64,000 bases of DNA from Chiridota heheva (taxonomy: Eukaryota > Echinodermata > Holothuroidea > Apodida > Chiridotidae), in the NCBI GenBank assembly GCA_020152595.1, contig JAIGNY010002050.1, positions 469,001 through 533,000 on the forward strand. The letters run 5' to 3'. Position numbers and translations under genes: made by a program. The notes beneath the pieces are model-generated. The model was not told where the DNA came from. It made no database searches and saw only the letters and a program-made list of their open reading frames with translations. Of this stretch, positions 43,071 through 55,029 are shown piece by piece (within the stretch, counting starts at the first letter, position 1; each line of letters begins with the position of its first letter).

Positions 43071-45230
43071 CCAGTTAGGTATTGGTTGAGACTTACAATT
43101 AATTCAGTGGTTGAAAATAAATCAAGTTTTGATTAATTGATATAGTTCTTTGTAATATTTGCCTTTTTTACATAAGATATTAAGTATATTGTACAAAATA
43201 AAGTATCAAAAAGTTGGAGAAATATTCCAGAAAATCACTCTTTTGTTTTAATGCTGTCCTGCATGGAATGCTAAAAAGAAAACAAATCAGCCTATTACTT
43301 CTTTGCTGCAGTTGCACCACGATGGGGTGGCTAGTATCACCAGCAGGGCAATCAAATTTACAAAATAAGACAATTACATTCAAGTCTTATTATTTTTGCC
43401 AGACATTAAAAGATTTCCCCTAAGGGCAAGATGTCTCCAAGGGATTTATAGCCTTCTGTGCTGGCACTTCCCCTGTTGCAAAGCATTTGCCTCCCAAATA
43501 GAATTTTGTTATGTGAGAAATTTTGAAGCTTGTAATCATAAGTATACATTTTGGTTTAAAACTTGGTCAATGAAATTCTGATTTTCAAAAGAAGTATCTT
43601 TGGAAGTGGTGGTGGTACAGAACGCCTGGGACACAACAAGAATGCTTCACACCCACAAGAAAATTGTGTACAAATTTGTCAGGATTATGTTCCAAACATG
43701 CTTCCCTTACTTTATCTGCACACCCAAGCAGAAATGGATTGCTTGAATTGCATTTCAACTGTTTCCAGCGGTTGTCCCCCATTAATAATGCTTGTGATAT
43801 AGATGCAGCACTCATTTTGAGTTACATATATTGATATAAAATGACTTAGGGAGGGGGGGAGGGAGGGTGGGTAAGAATGGCTATTCATATCAACAAGGAA
43901 ACATGCCAAATAAATGATCATCTCTTGTGTCGCTACACTTTCCTCCGCCACTGCATAATACAGCTTCTGGTACAGGATGTTCTATCGTTGTGGGGTCTCT
44001 CTGCAGTATCATAAGTTGTCACCATCAGTGTCATGGCAAATAATTGATGAAAAATATAACTAATAAAACTTTTGATGAAAATTCTTATCAAACTGAAAAT
44101 TGCCCACTCAACCAGTTAAAAAAGAATAAAAGCTATATTTTGGTCATCAGGGCTCTGGGATGGTGCAGCCATTCAAATGGCCCCCAAGTTGAGTATGGCA
44201 CTTTTTGATATTTGAAACCCCTAGATGCCCAGAAATTAGCCCATTTTGATGGGCATCAGATTGAAAGGGCCAAAGATTGTCGTTGTCAAGATGAAGAACA
44301 GAGAGAGCCCAAAGAGATTCCATTCAGTTATTATTAACTATCAAATCCTTTTTTTTTTGGGGGGGGGGGGCTAGACTTCTGTTCCTTGCTATGGGGGCAG
44401 GCCCATCTTATCTTTTTATTGCTTTCTTTATTTTCGGGCCCAACTATTTTATCGTTTTCAGTGAACTCGACTTATGATTGAATCAACAAGAGACAAAGGA
44501 AGGCCCAATATATTAAATCTTTTCTGGTGGGCCCGACATGCCTGAAGGGGCCCCATCATGATAGCAAGGGACAGAAAGGAAGGACCCATTCTGGATATGA
44601 AAATGGGCCCGAAAAAGTACACAGGCCCTGTTTGTGCCTTTAATATCACTACACTACAAGGCGCTGTAGTCAGCCTCAAGTTTATGTAATGGTTCTTGTC
44701 AATGAGGTCCAGTTGGCTGCCGCGCCGGCCTAGTTATACCACTTGGTCCTATGAGTAAGGTGGCACAAGTTTGCATATTGCGTTACGCTAGCATGAGCAA
44801 TACTTGAAATTTTACATCCCTTTTCTTAATGGTTGGTGGAGTTACACAACACTGGTCAGATTATGCTAGAGCGTTTCAATTAAATTAGTATCAACTAAAT
44901 AGTGAAGATGTGCAAGGTAAAATGAGATTTGGGGTCAGGTTGTAAGGAAAGAAGTTTGAGATGTGTTGAATTTTGCCCTTATTGGGGAATGTTGCCCCTT
45001 CCCATATACATACATGTATGGGTGGGAGGACATAATTTTAACTTGTTGCCCTTTAAGCTGCTCAGTCACTTATAACAGACAAGTATTTTATCTACACATT
45101 CCCCATCTAGCTGAATTTTCCTTCTTTACATTCGGCCACCATGAAAAAAAATGGAAATATACTTTCACATTAGTTATTATTCATTCTGCTGATTTCAAGG
45201 TTTAGTTGCAACTAGTAACCATCTTAAAAG
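43071..45230. other. No gene seen; GC-rich repeat relic at ~44350-44645
   Basis: Several short frames on both strands (for example 43585-43815 minus) have no recognisable domain. The 44350-44645 piece contains a G run, GGGCCCAAC, AAAGGAAGGCCCAATATATT and GGGCCCG motifs and has a relative at 60830-60960. The rest is unremarkable. Confidence 0.45.
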
Positions 45231-47900
45231 GTACCAAAGAAAAAGGCATACAAAGTAGTTTATTAAAGACTCAAATTTGATGAGCTTTTTTTCTTCAAAT
45301 GATCAAATTCTGAAATTACTGAGCACAAAGGCAACTTCACTTATCTTTTCTGCAGGCACTTCATCTTGTAGAAAATTAGCCAAATTATTTTCCTTGATAG
45401 TGTGAGGAAAATTGTTTATACTTACTGTCCTCTACAATGCAAATTAATTTACTATCCGTACCCTTCACCGTTTAAGTCGACAATTAAAAACAACAATACA
45501 AAATTCACATTTGATTTGTATTAATTTATTTCTAAATATCAATTCTAGTGTAATTCTTATCGCACTATCATCATTACAAAGTTATAAATGCAATTAGATT
45601 GAAAAATAAGTTTTTGTAATTAGTACCAGATGATTAAGAATGTTTTATGTGTGCTCATAAATAGGTGACAAACAAAAGACTGACTTCACTAAAATGTGCA
45701 AAGACCTACAGGATAGATGTATCACTCACTGACATTTGTAGATCGCCAAAACCAAATAGCAAATGATGCTAAAATGCATTGGGTCCAATAATAGGCATAC
45801 TGGAATCGGGTATTAAATCTTGAGATAAAATTTTAGAAATGGAATTTTCACAGGAAAAGACAGAAATTCCTAACAAAATGGTTAACTTATTTGCATAGAA
45901 GCAAAAAGACAGTTGCACGTGCTCAACCCACAAATCTTTTCAAACTGAATGCTTTGACAATTATTGTTGCATTTCCAAAATTAATTGTACAGGAAAATTA
46001 AGTAAAAACAAATTTAACAGTTGCTAAGAATAGGTTAGATAGTCATGAGCCACCATGTTGCATATTTATGCAGCTGCACTTTCCTGCCAATGGTTATGAA
46101 GCTTTTTGGTGCCATTGCCATTTTTTGGAACATTTAAGACAAAGAAAGATGCACTTGATTCCAAATATTCTCTGTCAATTTACTGCTGGAAAGTAATCAA
46201 TATGGATTTGAATGGAATGTCAGGGTTTGAAGGAATCCTACTGTACTAATGAGCACCTACATACTTATACAAACACTGGTCAAACCAATACATACTGCAA
46301 TATGTTACTTAGTCACAAAAAGAAGTGTATTCCTCAAGCACAATAATATACACTTTTTTCATGATTCACAATACAGGTCCTACAACAATATACTTATTGC
46401 ATTGTAACTTATTAACAGGCATTCTTTTGTTTAGTACATTTAACAGAAACAGCTTCAGTATGTTCACAAATATTACATGATGATGAATAACAAATGTTTG
46501 AATGTAAATTCAATGCAGTTCACTTTGCTCTCTGGCATGAAAATACTCTTTGAGTTGTAGTGTTTTTTTTTAATGCTGGAAAGTTGTTCTCATCTGCATA
46601 AACAGAGAGGGAATGTATTAAACACTATAGTCTTTGGAATGGGACATTAGATAGACACTGAAAAATATGGAATGGCCCAAATCTTTTATCTATAATGTAA
46701 ACATAAATTACAAATATTTGCACAAAGTACAATTAAATAAATTAGGAAACATACCTAAATATAAGAATTTCAACCAAATCAACTAAGAAATTAAACATTT
46801 GCTTTCTTCTAAAGAACTAAATAAAATATAAAATTTAAGTAAAGATAAATATAAAAAAATAGCATGGTTAAGTGTTTATTTAACAAAATTTGTTTAAAGG
46901 AAAACTATCTCCTCAATTAAAGGGAGATACAAAAAAGTGTTCCTTCCATTTTGTTTTTGTACTTGTATGCCTTTGTCCTAAAGTTTTCTTGTTTCAAAAT
47001 GTTGATACTTTGAACTGAAACTACAAAGTGTTAAACAGTAACACTAATGTAAGAATTCTTCAGATATTCTGTCAATGCAATGATGCCCACACTATTTTCA
47101 CCCATGTGTTGAAATGTACAAATAGAAATGCAATATACAAAGTTCTCAAAATACCAAACCTTAATAATAATCACACAAAGACCTAAAAAAACCACCCCAG
47201 AAAATTGAACATTAATTGAAAAAGTAAGAATTATGGCATAGAACAACCAACCATACAAGCAGTTTCTATTCGTATTAAAAAAATTAAAGAAATATGATAC
47301 AATAATGGCAGATCAGTTTCCATTCTTATTAAAAAAAAAAAATATGATACGATGATGGCAGATCTAGTTTTTCTTGTCTTATCATTTTTACTTTCAAACA
47401 CCTACCTAAAAATATATCAGAATCAGAAAATTGCAAATCTGATGGGACTAATACAGGAATTCATTGCAAAATATACTTGTTTTAATTCTTAATAAATACA
47501 CAGAAAAAGCTCCTATAGCCCACTTAAAAGGATAAATATCTTGTATTATCTACATGCACTATTTCTGATAACTGTATATGTGTGTATATGAGTAAATTTA
47601 AAAAAATCTGGTCTATTACAAATCAGTATTGCTCATTACACATGGGACGGTGATAACGATATCACTCATTATCACATTCCAAATATGGCTTCTATTAATA
47701 GCCTTCCTTAATCATTATGATACATACTGGAGGTTACACAGGTATTTTGTGTCTATATTTAGATAAAATTAAGATTCTAGTGTTATCAAGAGCTAGAGCA
47801 TGCAAACAATAACAGATTGATTTTTTTTATTCTGGCTACAAAGCATGTAGATTATGGGGTCTCCTAAGCCACTGTAAGCACCATCATTTACTTCCATTGT
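45231..47900 (-). other. AT-rich sequence after the myosin light chain stop, probably 3' UTR in part
   Basis: No coding signal on either strand. The minus-strand sequence directly after the stop at 47901 would be the 3' UTR. Its end cannot be fixed from the sequence. Confidence 0.4.
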
Positions 47901-49581
47901 CTATGGGTTGGGATCATTAGGGTTGTCTTCCTTGGTTCCATGTTTCAGGATTCTTGTGAATTCCCTGAAATCAAATTGGCCTTTCTTTAAAGGAGCCTCT
48001 CGCAATGTTTCATCGACCTCATCATCAGTGAAACGGTCGCCCATTGTTGTCAAAATCTCACGAAGATAGTCTTCATGGATTGTTCCTACAAGAAAAGAAG
48101 ACAAATAAGAGTTGAATACAAATACAGTCCATGTTTCTTTGAAAATGGCCTCTTTTTCAATTCTGCACTACTACATACTTTTTAAGTATACAAATCAGAA
48201 TATATCTCTTTACACTAATTATTATCATTATTATTATATAAAATTTATATAGCACCCTATCCAATCAGAAATTGCTCTATGGCGCTTTACTATAAAAGAA
48301 ATACAAATTTGAAGAAAAATATACAGCTATATCAATCGTAAATATAAATATATTCATATAAATATAAATATAAAAATGGTTAAAAAAAATATATATATAT
48401 ATAATAAAAAAATATAAGAATAACTTGCAAAGTAACTTATACAGTTTTTTAGGGGAGGGGACTTGCCCCTTTTATGTTCCATTTATGTAAAATATCATTC
48501 ACTTATTAAAAACAAGACATGGAGTGGGCTGGATATAACACTATAATTACTCTCACCTGTCTGTTCTTCATCAAAGCAGCTAAATGCATTGAAGATGACG
48601 TCTTCAGGATCTGTGCCATTAAGTTTCTCTCCAAACAATGTAAGGAACATGGTAAAGTTGATAGGTCCTGGGGCCTCTTTCATCATATCTTCCAAATAAC
48701 CATCTGTTGGGTTTTTACCTGAAAAAAAGCAACATGAAAACCATAAATTTTATCTTACAAAAGTTTTTGCAACAATTGAGAAAGTAACTTTCTATTCTAA
48801 AACAAATCCGGGTGCATACACTTGGTGGAGGTATTTGAATGTACACTATATCAAACAGCACAAATTCTTCAATCCATTGATAGAACTTTTTTTGTAATGC
48901 ACTTAAGGTCAGAACTTCAGTATTATATTAGATATGGTGAGTCTCACTGATTCACACAGCCATGGTTTGTGGAGAAAATGCGATGCCAATTTGAACTCAC
49001 ATAAATTATGTCCTAATATTTTGTCGAAAGCCTTGGTTTAAGGTTTTATTTGTAGAAGAGTCGCATAAGAGCCTGGATTTGATACGGAAGACTTTTCCTG
49101 CAATGCTTGCCATAGAAGTTTATCATGTCAAATTTGGTATTTTATGAAGCAAGACTACTTTTAAATCCTCGAAGTAATTTTGCTCGAGGGAAAGATGGGT
49201 GAGGACTTTTCTTGTAACAAAAGCTTTACATTACTTTTCAAAATGTCACATAAAAAAAAAAATAATTAATTCAACACATTTGTTAATGGTGTTAACACGA
49301 AGAAAGGACTATCATGATATTATTTTCATGAGAGCTTAAGGCAAAATTTTGCTGCAATATTAAAGGCAACAAAGTCATAGCTCACCTAAAGAAGCAAGGA
49401 TATCATGCAAATCTTCTTTGTCGATGAAGCCATCTTTGTTTTGGTCGATCATGTTGAATGCCTCTTTGAACTCTTGAATCTGAGATTGGTCAAACATGGC
49501 AAAGACGTTGGATGTTGCCCTCTGGGCACGCTTTTTTCCTTTCCTTTCCTTTAGCTTTGCTGGCCATCTTTAATTATCAAT
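47901..49581 (-). CDS. Myosin regulatory light chain (non-muscle/smooth-muscle type)
   Basis: This EF-hand light chain binds the myosin II neck; phosphorylation at its N-terminus switches on filament assembly and motor activity. Coding exons on the minus strand are 49567-49386, 48718-48557 and 48085-47901, with GT/AG borders and phases 1 and 1. The exon acceptor is at about 49582, leaving a 14-base leader before the ATG. Visible: RATSNVF with Thr18/Ser19 (vertebrate numbering), the kinase site; EF-hand loop [12 protein letters not shown] at residues 41-52 with all ligands; [34 protein letters not shown]; and the C-terminal [10 protein letters not shown]. The product is 175 residues (human MYL9 172). 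Anomaly: the exons sum to 529 nt. The plus-strand T6 at 49532-49537 (A6 in the gene) has one base too many; with five, ATG is in frame as [19 protein letters not shown]. Orthology to MYL9/MYL12/sqh is clear, but not which one. Confidence 0.95.
48225..48300 (-). repeat. Dispersed repeat scrap in light-chain intron 2
   Basis: TTATATAGCACCCTATCCAA followed by GCTCTATGGCGCTTTAC resembles a short motif I recall as common in marine invertebrate genomes (…TATATAGCGCC…AAGGCGCTTTAC). There is no second copy in the window, so this rests on recall. Confidence 0.35.
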
Positions 49582-50189
49582 CTAAAAAAAAAAAAAAAAA
49601 CATTCATTGTTGGGACTTATGCACAGAAACTCAGATTACTGAAAGATAATATAATGAAGATATTATACTGTATAGTACTGTTATATCCTTACTGACAGTA
49701 TATCTAGAGAAATGTTTAAAATGATACAATCCAATGTTTTGCATGGTCTATTATCAGGTTCAGTGGAAGGGGCGGGAAAAGGGGGGGGGGCACGTGCAAA
49801 TCATAATCTGATAAGAAGGATGACCTGCAATTTTGTAACAATTACTGTTGCAAAAGATATGAACAATGGATCATGTCTACTCAAAACTGATGAGAAAAAA
49901 TCAAATAAAATGTCCCATCTGATTAGCGCGTGATAATATTTTAAGAAATAAAGGCAATGAGAGCTGAAAACGTGAATGTTGGCAAAATATTGGGCTACAT
50001 TTATGTCGTTTAAAACTCTAAACTAACAAAGTCAACGTACAGTGGTGACCTGGTGACGTAAGGAACTGGGCGAACCAAGCCTCCCCCTCCATACATGTAA
50101 TTCTATTCCAGCGCCAAGTACCATTTTGGCCACCCAATAAATGAAGGTCTAACAAATTGAAGTTGAGCCAGATCTATGGCAACTTTTCT

Positions 50190-50575
50190 TCCGGAAATCT
50201 TAATTTTTGGAAAGTCTTCAATTTTCATGAAAGCTCCTTGATTTTCATGAAATTTGCTTCAATTTTCATGAAATTTCCTTCATTTTTGTGAAATTTTAAA
50301 GAAGTTTTCTTTAATTTTTGTAAAATTTTCTTAATTTTTTTGAAATTTGCTTCACTTTTTTGTGAAATTTCCTTCATTTTCAGGAAAATGTCTTTAAAAT
50401 TTGTTAAATAATCAATTCTTATAAAGTTTCCTTCATTATCATGAAATTTACTTTTTTTTTTTATTTTTCTTCAATTTTTGTCAAATCTCATTCGATTTTC
50501 GTAATATTTCCTTCCATTTTTGCAAAATTTGCTTTAATTGTCTTGAAATTTCTTTAATTTTCAGGAATTTTTTTC
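50190..50575. repeat. Degenerate tandem repeat, ~28-bp unit
   Basis: About thirteen units resemble CTTCAATTTTCATGAAATTT with substitutions (TTTTTGTGAAATTT, TTTCAGGAAA). It is similar in style, though not clearly in sequence, to the GTTAAAGTTTCTTCAGA block at 31680-31960. Confidence 0.85.
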
Positions 50576-50822
50576 TATCATCGAGATATGTTGCCAAATT
50601 CTACCAAAATTTGCCATAATTTTACAAACCCTCCCTTTACAATGATAGTTTTTGAACCATGATAAGAGATTCATACATTTGGATTGATGGGACAAAAATG
50701 AAATCTGGCAGCCAATGTCAAATATCTTCCTACCTTGCTGACATGATCACATGTACTTGTTTTCCCATGTTTTTAACAAAATAAACATTTGTAGCAATAT
50801 TACATTGAAACTAATTTGTATT

Positions 50823-50878
50823 AGGGAGGGGGGAGGGGGGGGCCGAGAGGGGGAGGGGGGGGCGGAGAGGGGGAGGTA
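50823..50878 (+). repeat. G-rich tract with G-quadruplex potential
   Basis: Runs of 3-9 G (GGGAGGGGGGAGGGGGGGGG, then a duplicated GAGAGGGGGAGG block). Many more than four G-tracts are closely spaced, the sequence pattern needed for a quadruplex. Confidence 0.85.
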
Positions 50879-52449
50879 AGTTAGAAAGCAACCAAAGAGT
50901 TTGATTATTAACCAATTCACTGATTTTGCATTTCCGTCTTACAGATCAGTCGTTTCCAAAACTTAAAATATTACTCCACAGCCCATGCTAGAACACATAA
51001 CTGTCTGTTGTAAATGACATTATTGACTGTTGTCAAAATAATTCTTGTTTCAACTATTAACAACTTTTCAATCCTGCCATGTTTGCATTTTGTTAATAAA
51101 ATACAGTATTTGTAGGCACTAAAATGTGGCTTCCCTAGGCCGTATTACAGTGCATTGTATGGTCCTTCTACTCCTATCATAAAATTAACCCAAGTATACT
51201 TCAAAGCTTTATTACTCAAGGAAACATTGTGATCTTTACCATTTTCTAACATGTGTATTTAGTCAACCATTTAGTTGTTATTAAACTAACCAAGCTTTTT
51301 ACCACCATTTTACACTCTAGAATTTTAACCTCCCCCGTCTCAAAAAAGATAAAAACATGAATTGGTTTGCTTGAATAAGAGTCCATCAATCATACAATAT
51401 GAGAAAGTAATCATTCAACATTTGTTTGTTTGCTTCTTCATCCACGTAATCCTTCCTTGTGAGAACTTGGCAGAATCCCAATATAAAGCATGTACCCAAG
51501 CTCCAGCAGATGCTGGCTATAGCAGATGCTGGCTACAGCCAATTGTTGTTTATGTCTATGATTTGCGACTGCAAACATTTTGATCTTGGAGCTGCATTGA
51601 AAGTTTTCAAACTTCAACCTCATGGCTGAAAGAGGCAGACCACTGAACTAAACTGCCTAGCTGAAGTGGCCAGTTTTTGAGAAAAAAATCATATCATAAC
51701 TCTACCATCAAAGGAACCTTAGGTACACAACTTGCGATGTGAAATTACATCAAATCCCATACACTGTACATAAATGAATAAGATGATAATCTTAATAACA
51801 ACCCAATCAGAAAGAGATTAAAAGGAGATTAACAGAAGATTGTGTATTGTACTGTACAGAAGAATGAGTGTGTAGCAGCACATACAGTACACTGTTTCAA
51901 TACCGCACTGTCCTGTATTGTTCATGACACAATCTGAAAGCAGGAAAATACAAATCACTACTATTCTCCAAATGATGAAACTTGCTCACCTTTCTTTGAC
52001 AGAACTCAATAACAAACACTGAATCCTTTAGTATGTTAGAAGCACTTGTTCTGAATTAGTAGTATTTTGATCAAAATCCAATTAAGAATTCAATGTGAAA
52101 TGCTGCATACTATCCCCAATAGGATACACCTCTGGTTAGAAACTAATTGCACTGTTTGCATGTTCATCAAGAATGTCAGTTAAACACAAATTTATGTTAA
52201 TGAGGTGACAAATCCCATTCACAAGCAAACCCCAAGGAGCTTAAGAACCTTAATCACATTATGCAAATGAGGAAGATAAGAATGTAAACAATTCAACACA
52301 GGAAATTGTGCAAAAAAAAGAGGAATTCACAGTTATTGTTGTGACCAATACAAACTGCACAAATGGTTTGTGTACATCCAATGGCCAATGTTTGTCATTC
52401 TGAGACCAGTCATGCCTTATTTGTTGTACAGCTTGTATGTATGACATGT

Positions 52450-52717
52450 CTACTAACTGTGGTGTAGCGGTTATCATACATGTCTACAGACCACGAGGCC
52501 CTGGGTTGGGTAGACACGCCAGTGCACCACAACTGGTTATCAAAGGCCGTGGACATTGACTTGGTTGTCCATGGTATTTCTGTCCGTCATCGTACCTGTG
52601 TTCTCGTCGGGGTCGTATTAAGCGTTTCGTGATAGCATTGTTACTATCATAACCGAATACGCAGGCTGACAACCCCGTCATTGTATATGCGTTCACTCGT
52701 CGTCGCCGTCGTCGTCG
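52450..52717 (+). mobile_element. Full-length tRNA-headed SINE with 13-bp target duplication
   Basis: This 268-bp insert is flanked by exact direct repeats ATGTATGACATGT (52437-52449 and 52718-52730). The head has an A-box match TGGTGTAGCGG (52460-52470) and a decayed B box GGTTGGGTAGA (52504-52514). The body shares its last ~190 bases with 19764-19950. The tail is a GTC/TCG run (52697-52717). It encodes no protein and would depend on a LINE for movement. The exact, long duplication and intact head mean this copy is complete. No LINE in the window has the same 3' end, so its partner is unknown. Confidence 0.93.
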
Positions 52718-52880
52718 ATGTATGACATGTTAAGCACAGTATTAACATGCTTAGCACATGTATAGACACATGTATAGACATGCTAAGCACAGTATTAACA
52801 TGCTAAGCACATGCATGCCAGACTAAGCACAGTATTAACATGCTAAGTACATGTATGACATGCTCAGCACAGTATTAACA
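52718..52880. repeat. Tandem repeat next to the SINE, ~45-bp unit
   Basis: AAGCACAGTATTAACATGCT recurs about four times (52731, 52784, 52825 and a variant at 52865) with ACATGTATGACATG between. It starts inside the SINE's right target duplication. Confidence 0.88.
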
Positions 52881-53866
52881 CTTAAGTTTATGTTTCAGTT
52901 GAAAATTTGGATATTAAGAGGCAGTTATTTTAAATGAAAGATTGTAACAACTGGAGGACTACTGTGGTATCATGTGTTTATGGTACATATTGGTTGAGAC
53001 CGAGTACCTAAATGTCTCAATCCTTTGACAAGAGATATTGTACAATCCACAAATTCAAACAAACAAAAATCTATATTTCTGAAAATGCTCTTAAAAGGCA
53101 ATAACCAGATGGGATTTTGAGTGTATTCTTAATCTTAACAGTTGAGGCCTACTGGTATCTGTAGTACAAACTTACTTGTTTGAATTTTGGCATCCACTAC
53201 TCATCATAGAAATGTTTGTTTGTTTGTTTGTGTACAATGGCACTTTAGCAGTTTAAGTCATATGTGATGTAGTTTAACAAGAAATAATATTCTAACATAA
53301 TCATAAAATTTGATTCATACTTATACCTGTGTAAATGTAGCCCAGCAGTGCCTGCACTAAGCAATTTTTCTTAGTACTATTATGACAAAAGTAAATTTGT
53401 TTTGCTAAAGCTGGCAAACTAATAATTGTCAGCCTCTGTCAAGTATATCATCGTTTCATTCAAAAAGTGAACTAGGAAGTACATGTATTCATAATTTTTA
53501 TTTCAGACTCATTTACTCAGCAAACTAAATGCAAAAAAATATTGCTTTCACATGTAACTTTACTCGATTATCAGGGTATGAAATTTCACATATACTTCAA
53601 TAATGAGATAACACACTAGGGTTGAACGGAAGATATAGAGCTGCTCGTATTAGCAGCTGAGCCCAGCTGAATAATTACTATATGAATCAATGTACTATAG
53701 CACATCAAGCTCGCTTGAGTTATAGTAAAATGCCATGGAACAATTGACTGAGTATTAATTTGGTGAGTGGTTTTGCAAACATTAAGGAAAATTATGATTG
53801 ACTTGTATTTTTGTGTATGTATTTCACTTTTAGGCATATGCTAGGTAAAGTACATGTAGTCAACAT
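52881..53866. other. No gene seen
   Basis: AT-rich spacer with a short GTTT microsatellite (53215-53232) and no supported feature. Confidence 0.5.
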
Positions 53867-54642
53867 CAGGCTTGGAAATATCACTCGCCTACTCGCCATG
53901 GGCGAGTAAAAAAACAATTGTGGTGAGTAAAAATATCATAATATACTCTGTGTTACTCTCCACACTTAATAAAGCCATGACAAGTGAAAATGTTGCTTTA
54001 ATAAATTGTTTTATTTCGCGTAATATACTGTCTTGTGTTTTTTTCTCCACTACGAAATGCCTCCACACACTCAAAAACCAGCTTCAGAGCTCTCCTTACG
54101 TATAGATTATTGTACTTTCCAAACTATTCCAAAAACAAATTTACTGAGCTGCCACTGATATCGGGACCAGTATGTACTACGTACAGTACAGATATGCACA
54201 CACTATGGGACCAGTATGTACTATATACAGTACAGATATGCACACACTGCATGTATATATAGGGGCTGGAGCCGCGACAGGCATTGAGTGTAAACTTTCT
54301 GCCGTAGGGGCCTACTTGTTTCTGCCAGTAGGCAGATTCAAAAATCCAAGTAAGTTTGTGCATGTTGATTTAAATTGTTTTAAAACCACCTACTTAATTT
54401 TATTGTGCATGTGATGTGTAGTCTTGCTATGTTTTTTGTGTACATATGGTCATGAAGTCAGGCCCAGGAAAAGGGCAATACAGAGGTATTTTAGTTGCGC
54501 AAAAATTGTAAAATTTCAGTTGAAAGTGTTGGCGAGTAGTTGAAAATACTTGGTGAGTGGAAATACTGGTTTCATTAAATTGACTCGCCAAGCTGTATAA
54601 GAGGCTGGCGATTGACCTTTTTTTTTGTATTTTTCCAACCTG
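53867..54642. mobile_element. Candidate hAT-like non-autonomous element
   Basis: The left end is CAGGCTTGGAAATATCACTC and the right end complement is CAGGTTGGAAAAATAC. GGCGAGTA/TACTCGCC motifs lie next to both ends (53885-53910 and 54530-54590). Flanks GTCAACAT and GTCACAAA match at only five of eight positions, so the target duplication is weak. It contains a 44-bp tandem duplication (54163-54250). There is no transposase. Confidence 0.45.
54163..54250. repeat. Tandem duplication, 44-bp unit
   Basis: GGGACCAGTATGTACTA, then ACAGTACAGATATGCACACA, occurs twice back to back (54163 and 54207) with two differences. Confidence 0.93.
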
Positions 54643-54659
54643 GTCACAAAGGTCGGGTG

Positions 54660-54930
54660 GGGGAGAATGTCCCAATGATATCCTACTTTATGTCCAACAT
54701 GGCATGACATCCCAGGTCCCCATGGCCTCCTACCCTATGTCCCACATAGCCTCCTATCCTACGTCACACATGGCATCCCAACCTATGTCACACATGGCAT
54801 CCCAACCTATGTCACACATGGCATCCCAACCTATGTCACTCTGTGTTACCTGAGGCATCACACCCCATGTCCCACATGGTATCCCACCCCATGTCCCACA
54901 TGACATCCCATAGGCTCCATAAGAAGTCTC
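54660..54930 (-). repeat. 24-bp minisatellite, inverted orientation
   Basis: Units of CACATGGCATCCCAACCTATGT (complement of the 32377-33485 core) are most regular at 54760-54840. Confidence 0.9.
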
Positions 54931-55029
54931 ATCCTAGCTATCACAGTCCTTGATTGAGCATACTATGTATGAAGTGTCAGTTCATATAACTTATATGCAA
55001 ATGAGCTGTTGAATAACAAAAATAGGCAG

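Larger units (their letters stand above)
49582..52436. other. No gene seen; upstream region of the myosin light chain gene
   Basis: A non-coding first exon and promoter of the light chain gene may lie here but are not recognisable. It contains a poly-A/T tract that forms the acceptor (49584-49601), a degenerate tandem repeat (50190-50575) and a G-rich tract (50823-50878). Confidence 0.4.

Noticed and set aside
43585-43951. Overlapping minus-strand frames of 76 and 79 codons
   Set aside because: No domain or exon borders recognised. One starts right after a simple pyrimidine tract.
29741-49581. Calling syntenin and the myosin light chain pseudogenes because of their frame breaks
   Set aside because: Each has a single homopolymer indel while introns, splice sites, motifs and lengths are intact, so consensus error is the simpler reading.
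52450-52520. A tRNA gene
   Set aside because: The B box and stems are decayed, and the segment is the head of a SINE with its own target duplication.
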